A stretch of DNA of 64,000 bases from Asinibacterium sp. OR53 (GTDB lineage: Bacteria > Bacteroidota > Bacteroidia > Chitinophagales > Chitinophagaceae). Both the position numbers and the translations under genes were made by a program. Shown here piece by piece: positions 53,485-60,334 of the stretch (within the stretch, counting starts at the first letter, position 1; each line of letters starts with the position of its first letter). The DNA lies in the NCBI RefSeq assembly GCF_000515315.1, contig NZ_KI911562.1, forward strand, positions 950,505 through 1,014,504, read 5' to 3'. Below the pieces are notes generated by a model. The model saw only the letters and a program-made list of their open reading frames with translations, was not told the origin of the DNA and made no database searches.

Positions 53485-54393
53485 TTAGAAGTAACCATTT
53501 TTTTTCCTGTCCTCCATTGCCGCTTCACTCACCCTGTCGTCTATCCTTGTTTCGCCGCGCTCACTGGTTTTGGTGGCAACGATTTCACGGATGATATCAT
53601 CAATAGAGGAAGCATTTGATTCAACGGCGGCGGTACAGGTCATGTCGCCTACCGTGCGGTAGCGCACCCGCTTCACCGATACTTTATCATGGGGCTCTAC
53701 TTCAATAAAATCAGATATTGCAACGAGTTGTCCTTCGTGCTCCAGCACTTTGCGGTCATGTGAGAAATAGATAGATGGCAGATCGATTTTCTCGCGCCGG
53801 ATATAGTTCCAGATATCGAGTTCGGTCCAGTTACTGATGGGGAACACCCTTACGTTCTCTCCTTTGCTGATCCTGCCATTGTAAGTATTCCACAATTCAG
53901 GGCGCTGGCGTTTGGGATCCCACTGGCCGAATTCATCCCTCACCGAAAAGATCCTTTCCTTGGCCCTGGCTTTCTCTTCATCGCGACGAGCGCCTCCGAT
54001 ACAGGCATCGAACTTGAATTCTTCAATGGTATCTAACAGCGTATAGGTTTGCAGCGCATTACGACTGGCGAATTTTCCTTTGGGTTCTGTAAGGTGACGG
54101 GTCTTGATGGTGTCTTCCACTTTACGTACGATGAGTCTTTCTCCCAGTTGCTCTGCCAGTTCATCGCGAAAATCCAGGGCTTCCTGGAAATTATGGCCGG
54201 TATCGATGTGCACCAGTGGGAAAGGAAGTTTACCGGGACGAAAAGCTTTCAATGCCAGGTGCACCAGGGTAATGGAATCTTTACCGCCGCTGAAAAGGAG
54301 GGCTGGTTTTTCGAACTGGCCGGCCACTTCACGCATGATGTGGATGGCTTCCGACTCCAGTTGATCTAAATAATCTGTTTTATACTGACTCAT
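53485..54393 (-). CDS. cysD: Sulfate adenylyltransferase subunit 2
   Basis: The catalytic subunit of ATP sulfurylase, of the PP-loop family. The PP-motif is SGGKDS, followed by HIDTGHNFQEALDFRDEL; the C-terminal part RGETRIDDRVSEAAMEDRKK is highly conserved in CysD. Length 302. It pairs with CysN immediately downstream. Confidence 0.96.
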   Translation of the reverse strand: MSQYKTDYLDQLESEAIHIMREVAGQFEKPALLFSGGKDSITLVHLALKAFRPGKLPFPLVHIDTGHNFQEALDFRDELAEQLGERLIVRKVEDTIKTRHLTEPKGKFASRNALQTYTLLDTIEEFKFDACIGGARRDEEKARAKERIFSVRDEFGQWDPKRQRPELWNTYNGRISKGENVRVFPISNWTELDIWNYIRREKIDLPSIYFSHDRKVLEHEGQLVAISDFIEVEPHDKVSVKRVRYRTVGDMTCTAAVESNASSIDDIIREIVATKTSERGETRIDDRVSEAAMEDRKKNGYF

Positions 54394-54411
54394 GATGTTG
54401 AATTCTGTTCT

Positions 54412-55125
54412 TTAATGTGTATGTAATCCGCACTCTTTTTTACTGCTGTCTTCCCACCACCACCTGCCGGCCCTGAAATCTTCGCCGGGGCGGATGGCCC
54501 TGGTACAGGGCGCACAGCCGATGCTCACGAAACCTTTATCGTGTAAAGGATTGTATGGGATGGCCGCTTGCTGTACATAGTTGCTGACCTCTTCGGTGCT
54601 CCAATGTAACAGCGGGTGAAATTTGATGATTCCGTTGCCTTCATCCCATTCCAGCGATTGCAAGTCTTGCCTATTGGGCGAATGTTCTGCACGCAGACCG
54701 GTGATCCATACGGCATTACCTTGTAAGGCTCTTTTCAGGGGGGCCACTTTGCGAATAAAGCAGCAGCGGGAACGGAGCTCTACAGAGTCGTAGAAAGCGT
54801 TGGGGCCATTCGATTCAATGAAAGTCTCCAGTTCACCCGCATTGGGATAATAGGCTTTGATGCTGATGGAATAATGCTCCAGCGTCCTGCTCCAGGTACT
54901 GTATGTTTCAGGAAAAAGACGGCCCGTATCGAGTGTGAAAAATGAAACGGGCAGGTGGTTCTTCGCAATATGATCTGTGATAACCTGGTCTTCATTGCTG
55001 AAGCTGGTGGAAAAAGTCACAGCGCCCGGGTAGGCGGCAATGAGCGTTTCCACAGCGTCTGCTATGCTTTTGCCATTGATACTATGTTGCAGGGAAGCCA
55101 ATGCATCACTTGTTGAATGTGACAT
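54412..55125 (-). CDS. cysH: Adenylyl-sulfate (APS) reductase, assimilatory
   Basis: Reduces APS to sulfite. Both cysteine pairs that bind a 4Fe-4S cluster are visible: Cys121-Cys122 (RCCFIRK) and Cys204-x-x-Cys207 (IGCAPC). The catalytic cysteine is Cys232 in KKECGLH. This pattern marks the APS-specific type rather than cluster-free PAPS reductase, and agrees with the lack of cysC. First structural gene of the operon, 56 bases after the leader frame. Confidence 0.95.
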   Translation of the reverse strand: MSHSTSDALASLQHSINGKSIADAVETLIAAYPGAVTFSTSFSNEDQVITDHIAKNHLPVSFFTLDTGRLFPETYSTWSRTLEHYSISIKAYYPNAGELETFIESNGPNAFYDSVELRSRCCFIRKVAPLKRALQGNAVWITGLRAEHSPNRQDLQSLEWDEGNGIIKFHPLLHWSTEEVSNYVQQAAIPYNPLHDKGFVSIGCAPCTRAIRPGEDFRAGRWWWEDSSKKECGLHTH

Positions 55126-55181
55126 ACAAGAATCGGGTATTGGTGAAACTGAAAACCTGGGTAAATAAGTAAGGGGAGATA

Positions 55182-55298
55182 TCAGTCATTACAACACCTG
55201 GTGGGTTGTACAGGGCAACAACAGCAGCACATGAACCCTTTGGCAGGAGTGAGGAGGTTCATGATTGCCTGAACGAAAGTGGTGATTGCCTGTTTCAT
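55182..55298 (-). CDS. Polycysteine leader peptide of the cys operon
   Basis: A 38-codon frame starting MKQAITTFVQAIMNLLTPAK. Residues 24-28 are five cysteines in a row (codons TGC TGC TGT TGT TGC at 55229-55215), and residues 35-36 are Cys-Cys: 7 of 38 in all. It begins 29 bases after the candidate promoter and ends 56 bases before cysH. A 7-bp stem ATGAACC/GGTTCAT (55231-55262) lies just ahead of the Cys run. Ribosomes slowed by low Cys-tRNA at such a run would change leader folding or translation. Cysteine-rich leaders of sulfur operons are known in mycobacteria; the mechanism here is inference. Confidence 0.65.
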   Translation of the reverse strand: MKQAITTFVQAIMNLLTPAKGFMCCCCCPVQPTRCCND

Positions 55299-55327
55299 TT
55301 TTAATCGAGTTAATGATAATGACAGGA

Positions 55328-55359
55328 CAAAGATAAGGGCAAATTTAAATTCCCCACAA
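55328..55359 (-). promoter_or_regulatory. Candidate promoter of the leader-cysH operon
   Basis: On the minus strand TTG at 55359-55357 and TATCTTTG at 55335-55328 (exact TAnnTTTG) are 21 bases apart. The expected start point near 55321 gives a 22-base leader before the polycysteine frame. The -33 end overlaps the operator candidate. Confidence 0.6.
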
Positions 55360-55368
55360 TTTTGGTAG
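55354..55368. promoter_or_regulatory. Palindromic operator candidate, cys operon copy
   Basis: Minus-strand CTACCAAAATTGTGG agrees with CTACTAAAATAGTAG (43055-43069) at 12 of 15 positions. It overlaps the -33 region of the cys promoter, so the binding protein would compete with or recruit polymerase. Confidence 0.6.
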
Positions 55369-55490
55369 ACTTTTTTGAAAAATTTTTACGATGCCTTGGA
55401 AGCCATACCAGGCAAACGTTTGCGAGACAGTAAAAGCTAACAAGTGGTCGTTTCTGCGGCATTCGTAACTTGATGTCATAAATTGTTACT

Positions 55491-55814
55491 TCAAGTTGTA
55501 GCACGGGTCCGTTTGATGTTGAGTTGGTAGCGGGTGTTCAGAGAGATAACAAAATCATGCTCAGTCAATAGTATCTGTACAGCAGGGTCTTCCAGTAAAA
55601 TTGCGGCGAGCTCTGCAGCCAGCGGCATGCCGCCTATATGATTGGAAACCCTTCCGTTCACCAGTTCTATATCGAACCTGTATCCGGCCTTGCGGGTCAT
55701 TCCTGCATGTTCGAAATCAACACGGTTAAGATCAAGTATCTGGTCTCCTACAGCTGTACGCTTGAGCAATATCTTGATAACCGGTATGTATTTACTCCAA
55801 AACTGTTGATACAT
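55491..55814 (-). CDS. Conserved small protein of unknown function
   Basis: A 107-residue cytoplasmic protein. Its body contains FWSKYIPVIKILLKRTAVGDQ, partly quoted, and a regular alternation later (GYRFDIELVNGRV, DFVISLNTRYQLNIK), suggesting a mixed alpha/beta fold. I think similar short proteins occur widely in Chitinophagaceae but know no function. It is divergent from the nucleoid-associated gene and not part of the cys operon. Confidence 0.6.
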   Translation of the reverse strand: MYQQFWSKYIPVIKILLKRTAVGDQILDLNRVDFEHAGMTRKAGYRFDIELVNGRVSNHIGGMPLAAELAAILLEDPAVQILLTEHDFVISLNTRYQLNIKRTRATT

Positions 55815-55914
55815 GCGGCGATGAATTTCTTAAGGGTAAATGAGGAACTACTACAAAATTGCATTATTCCCGGCAAATCTTATTTGCTTTTTGAGGTATT
55901 ATCTTCGCCTTATT

Positions 55915-56961
55915 ATGACAGCAATCGACAGCGTAGTACTGGAACAGGCCGTGGTGCACCAATTGGGCAATCCTACAAGGGGGGAGGAACTGAAACTTTC
56001 TGCCAACCCGCTTTCACTGAACGATCCCATTGTAAGGGGCCTGCTTACCAGGTATTTCCTGCATCCGTTCAACGAAGAAGAACAATACCGCTTCACCCAT
56101 ATCAGCAACCTGGAACTGAACGAGATGTATCATTATGTGTCGGCACTCTTTGACAAGCCCGCCAGCTTCATGGAACAAAGCGCCCTGATGGCTCATTTTC
56201 TGTATACCAAAAGCACCCATGCCAATGTGAAGCAGGGTGAATTGTATGTAACAAGGTTCTCACAAGTGCCATTCGGAACGGAGTATGTGGAAGCTGTTGG
56301 GATTTTCAAAAGCGAAACCAAAGAACCTTTCCTGAAAGTATTCCCGCATGGCAAAAGCTTCGAAGTGGCGGCAGAGGACGGCATCAGCATCAATAAACTA
56401 GATAAAGGTTGTCTTGTATTTCGTCAGAACCGGGAAGAAGGGTATATTGTATGCGTAGTAGACAATACCAATAAACAGAACGAAGCCCGCTATTGGGTAA
56501 ACGATTTCCTGCAGGTAACCCGCAATACCAACAGTTATCATCATACCGATACCGCATTGGGTATGTGTAAGCTTTTCATCCATAATGAAATGGCCGAAAA
56601 GTTCGAAGTGTCGAAAAGCGATCAGATAGATATGCTCAACCGGAGCATGGATTACTTCAAAACAAAGGACGAATTCAGGATGGATGAATTTGCCCGGGAA
56701 GTATTGCACCACGATGAAGTGATCGAAAGCTTTCACCAATACAAAAACGTTTATGAATCTGCCAGGCAGGTAGCAATAGAAGAGGAATTTCCCATCCACC
56801 TGTCTGCCGTAAAAAAACAACAACGTTTTTTCAAGAGTGTACTGAAGCTGGATAAGAATTTTCATATTTATATACATGGCAGAAAAGATTTAATAGAACA
56901 GGGCTATGATGAAATGGTAGGGAAGCGGTTCTATAAATTGTATTTCGACGAAGAGTCGTGA
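55915..56961 (+). CDS. Nucleoid-associated protein (NdpA/YejK family)
   Basis: A 348-residue DNA-associated protein. The ATG at 55915 (MTAIDSVVLEQAVVHQLGNP) was selected over an upstream in-frame ATG because the family starts here. Typical segments: IVRGLLTRYFLHPFNEEEQ, KEPFLKVFP and ARYWVNDFLQ. The function in nucleoid organisation is known only loosely in Escherichia coli. A TATCTTCG box lies 7 bases ahead of the start. Confidence 0.82.
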   Translation: MTAIDSVVLEQAVVHQLGNPTRGEELKLSANPLSLNDPIVRGLLTRYFLHPFNEEEQYRFTHISNLELNEMYHYVSALFDKPASFMEQSALMAHFLYTKSTHANVKQGELYVTRFSQVPFGTEYVEAVGIFKSETKEPFLKVFPHGKSFEVAAEDGISINKLDKGCLVFRQNREEGYIVCVVDNTNKQNEARYWVNDFLQVTRNTNSYHHTDTALGMCKLFIHNEMAEKFEVSKSDQIDMLNRSMDYFKTKDEFRMDEFAREVLHHDEVIESFHQYKNVYESARQVAIEEEFPIHLSAVKKQQRFFKSVLKLDKNFHIYIHGRKDLIEQGYDEMVGKRFYKLYFDEES

Positions 56962-56994
56962 TACAAATGCATTTTTTAGCCGTACTTTACAGTT

Positions 56995-57225
56995 ATGATG
57001 AGCACCGATCCGTTACAGCCTAATCCCGATGTCCTGCTTGAACTGGTGCGGATGAAAATGCCCTTTGGCAAATACAAGGACAGGCTGCTTTGCGATTTGC
57101 CGATCAGCTACCTTGAATGGTTCCAGCAAAAGGGATTTCCCAAGGGAAAGTTGGGAGAGCTATTGCAAACACTGTATGTGATCAAACTCAACGGATTGGA
57201 ATACCTGCTGAAACCCCTGCGCTAG
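56995..57225 (+). CDS. DUF3820 family protein
   Basis: A 76-residue protein with the family core MPFGKYKDRLLCDLP, ISYLEWF and GFPKGKLGELLQTLY. The family occurs widely in Bacteroidota and Gammaproteobacteria; function unknown to me (one related domain was named after a quorum-regulated factor). It is 33 bases after the nucleoid-protein gene and may be cotranscribed. Confidence 0.85.
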   Translation: MMSTDPLQPNPDVLLELVRMKMPFGKYKDRLLCDLPISYLEWFQQKGFPKGKLGELLQTLYVIKLNGLEYLLKPLR

Positions 57226-57264
57226 TTACTGCATTGTCTTACCAATAACCAACGCTTGTTTTAT

Positions 57265-59442
57265 ATGAAACAATTGCTGCTTTTTTTGTTATTAGCTCCT
57301 GTTGCCGGTATTGCACAAAATTTCTCCGCAAAAGAGATAAACCGGTGGGAAGCCCAGGCGCATAAAGTAACCATCATCCGGGATACCTGGGGCATCCCTC
57401 ATATTTATGGAAAAACAGATGCCGATGCCGTATTCGGTTTATTGTATGCCCAGTGCGAAGAGGATTTTGGAAAGGTGGAACGCAATTACCTGGAAGTATT
57501 GGGCCGTCAGGCCGAAGCAGATGGAGAAAATAAGCTCAACTATGACCTGCAGATGCGCCTGATAGAAGACAGTGCCGATGCTATCAGGGATTATGAACGC
57601 AGTCCCGAATGGTTTAAAAAACTGCTCAATGCTTTTGCCGACGGCATTAATTATTATCTGTACAAACATCCGGAAGTACATCCATTGGTTTTGAAACGCT
57701 TCGAACCCTGGTTTCACCTCATGTTCACCGATGGCAGCGTATCGGCTACCAGAACAGGCGGCATAGGGCTGGATGAGATCGGAAGTTTTTATATCAACAA
57801 AGAGGCAGCTAAGGCCACGGGATGGAACCACTCCTACGATGAAACAGAGCTTCGCGGATCCAATGGTTTTGCCATCGCCCCTTCGCGTAGTGCCACCAAG
57901 AACGCGTTGTTGTATATCAATCCGCATGTTCCTTTCTATTTCAGAACTGAAGTACATATGATAAGTGAAGAGGGGTTGAATGCTTATGGGGCGGTTACAT
58001 GGGGACAAATGTTCGTGTACCAGGGATTCAATGAGCATTGCGGATGGATGCATACCACCAGCTATGCAGATGTTGCCGATCTGTATGAAGAAAAAGTAAC
58101 CCGGCAGAATAACCAATGGGTATATGCGTATGAAGAAAAACAAAAACCGGTAAGAACAAAGAAGATCTTGCTTCATTATAAAAAAGAAACAGCAATGGTA
58201 GCGGTTCCTGTAGAAGCTTTTTACACCCATCACGGACCTGTGATAGGAAGCCGTAACGGGAAATGGCTGAGCCTTAAAGAAAATAACCGTTCGCTGAATG
58301 CCCTCATCCAGTCATGGGTGAGTACCAAGGCCAATGGTTTTGAACAGTTCAAAAAGGCCATGATGTTGTTATCCAATACAACCAATAATACGGTGTATGC
58401 CGATGACAAGGGAAATATTGCTTACTGGCATGGCGATTTTGTTCCGGTAAGAGATCCCAAACTTGACTGGACCTTACCGGTAGATGGCACGAAATCTTCG
58501 AATGAATGGAAGGGCACACACCCGCTCGACGAGATCGTTCATCTCTACAATCCTGCCAGTGGATGGATACAGAATTGCAACTCCACTCCTTTCACTGCAG
58601 CCGGCGAGAGCAGTCCGGATAAAACCAAATATCCCGCTTACATGGCCCCCGATGGCCAGAATGCCCGGGCGCTCAATGCCATGCGCCTGTTAAAGGATGC
58701 CGGCCAGCTAACGCTCGACGACCTGATAAAAATCGGGTACAACCGCTATATGTCGGCCTTTGATATTTTATTGCCTGCATTGTTCCAGGCTTATGACGCA
58801 TCAACGGATCAAAACATCAAACAACAATTGAAAGAACCTATAGAATTGCTGAAAGCCTGGAATAAAACCGCCGATGAACATTCGGTGGCTACTACACTGG
58901 CGGTTGACTGGGCAACAGGAGTTGGCCTCTTGCTACCCAAAGCCAGAACGCAGGAAGAAGCCAGTAATGCCCTGGGTCGATTCCAGGAAATGGTGAACCA
59001 TACAACGGCACAGCAAAAACTGGAAGTATTGATCCAAACATTGAAGAACCTGGAACAAACATTTGGCGACTGGCGGCAGCCCTGGGGTAATATCAACCGA
59101 TACCAACGGCTCGCCGGTAATCAGTTCGATGATAAGCAGCCGAGCCTGCCTTCTTCACTGGCTTCCTCGCGCTGGGGCACCTTGCCTGCTTTCGAAAGCC
59201 GCAGTGCTGCCAATACAAAAAAGCGATACGGGGTATCGGGCAATAGTTTCATTGCCGCAGTTGAGTTCGGCAAGAAGCTACGCGCGAAAACCATTATCAC
59301 CGGAGGCCAAAGTTCGCAGGCCGGCTACCCACATTTTACCGATCAGGCAGCAATGTTCCTGACCGGCCGGTTCAAAGATGTTTTTTTCTATAAGGAAGAT
59401 ATATCGCAGCACAAGGAACAGGAATACCATCCCGGCCAGTAA
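57265..59442 (+). CDS. Penicillin acylase-family amide hydrolase, exported
   Basis: A 725-residue Ntn-hydrolase precursor with signal peptide (ends VAGIAQ). ATG at 57265 was used; a TTG lies three codons earlier. The new N-terminus formed by self-cleavage is Ser199 in LRGSNGFAIAP. The small (alpha) chain precedes it, the large (beta) chain follows (LLYINPHVPF, then GWIQNCNSTPF and FIAAVEFG). Family members cleave penicillin amides, acyl-homoserine lactones or other acyl amides; the substrate here is not decided. The gene end overlaps the response-regulator gene. Confidence 0.9.
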   Translation: MKQLLLFLLLAPVAGIAQNFSAKEINRWEAQAHKVTIIRDTWGIPHIYGKTDADAVFGLLYAQCEEDFGKVERNYLEVLGRQAEADGENKLNYDLQMRLIEDSADAIRDYERSPEWFKKLLNAFADGINYYLYKHPEVHPLVLKRFEPWFHLMFTDGSVSATRTGGIGLDEIGSFYINKEAAKATGWNHSYDETELRGSNGFAIAPSRSATKNALLYINPHVPFYFRTEVHMISEEGLNAYGAVTWGQMFVYQGFNEHCGWMHTTSYADVADLYEEKVTRQNNQWVYAYEEKQKPVRTKKILLHYKKETAMVAVPVEAFYTHHGPVIGSRNGKWLSLKENNRSLNALIQSWVSTKANGFEQFKKAMMLLSNTTNNTVYADDKGNIAYWHGDFVPVRDPKLDWTLPVDGTKSSNEWKGTHPLDEIVHLYNPASGWIQNCNSTPFTAAGESSPDKTKYPAYMAPDGQNARALNAMRLLKDAGQLTLDDLIKIGYNRYMSAFDILLPALFQAYDASTDQNIKQQLKEPIELLKAWNKTADEHSVATTLAVDWATGVGLLLPKARTQEEASNALGRFQEMVNHTTAQQKLEVLIQTLKNLEQTFGDWRQPWGNINRYQRLAGNQFDDKQPSLPSSLASSRWGTLPAFESRSAANTKKRYGVSGNSFIAAVEFGKKLRAKTIITGGQSSQAGYPHFTDQAAMFLTGRFKDVFFYKEDISQHKEQEYHPGQ

Positions 59443-60113
59443 ATAACAACGCTTGTTAACATAAGCCTGCAAAGCCCTCTTCGATAAGCATAAGAGATCA
59501 TGCCGGCGATGCTCTTTACCCCCATCTTGCACATGATACGGGTGCGGTGACCTTCCACAGTTCTTTTACTCAAGAAAAGCGTTTGTGCTATCTGCTTGCT
59601 TGTATATTCTTTACAAATGAGGTTGATGATTTCTTTTTCCCTGTCGGTAAAAAAAACATCATAGGCTTTGCGGTTGCTGCGCTGCATGGCAGCAACCAAT
59701 GCCTTTTTATCAGATGCCGGTCTGTAATGAGACGGGTAGGGTTCCTGTACAGTACCCACCACTTCTTCGATCTCTTCCTGGCTGGCGCTTTTGAGTATAT
59801 AACCGGCTGCACCAGCCGTGATCATTTCCCATAAACTGTTTTCGTGTCCGTTAACAGCCAGGCCCACTACTTTACAATCGGGAATGAGTTTTTCCAGTTG
59901 TTTCATCAACATTTCACTGTTGATACCCGGCATGCCAATATCCAATAGGATCAGATCGGGGGCAGATAAAAGGGCGGTCGTGATCAACTGTTCCACACTG
60001 GTAGCTTCACCAACAATTTGCACGTTTTCAATATCGGAGAGGATGTTTTTAAGTCCCGATCTGAAAATGAGGTGTTGGTCACAGATTATCACTTTGATTT
60101 TAGTGTTTTCCAT
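59388..60113 (-). CDS. LuxR/NarL-type response regulator
   Basis: A 241-residue two-domain regulator. Receiver domain at about 6-125 with phosphoacceptor Asp58 in LILLDIGMPG and Lys near GYILKS; NarL-type helix-turn-helix at about 150-215 (LTDREKEII-like FFTDREKEIINLICKEYTSK, then TVEGHRTRI). The tail of 25 residues is hydrophobic and Cys-rich and overlaps the acylase gene by 55 bases on the other strand. No histidine kinase gene is adjacent. Confidence 0.9.
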   Translation of the reverse strand: MENTKIKVIICDQHLIFRSGLKNILSDIENVQIVGEATSVEQLITTALLSAPDLILLDIGMPGINSEMLMKQLEKLIPDCKVVGLAVNGHENSLWEMITAGAAGYILKSASQEEIEEVVGTVQEPYPSHYRPASDKKALVAAMQRSNRKAYDVFFTDREKEIINLICKEYTSKQIAQTLFLSKRTVEGHRTRIMCKMGVKSIAGMISYAYRRGLCRLMLTSVVIYWPGWYSCSLCCDISSL

Positions 60114-60334
60114 GATTTGATTTTTGTGGTATCCATATGCATATATGGAAGGGTTAATAAAGAAGTGGGAAATTGCTATAAAAGCAAGTACGTATGTTAA
60201 GTAGTTCTACGCAATTTTATGTGGCCGGCCTGTTATTTTTCCAAAATAAATTGTTTTTACAGGTATTTGATGGTGTAAACCATCGCTTAACCGAATGGTT
60301 TTTTACACTGCGATCATCTGATTAACTTGCACCC

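Noticed and set aside
55310..55504. 64-codon minus-strand frame upstream of the cys promoter
   Set aside because: It covers the promoter and operator candidates and has no recognisable features.
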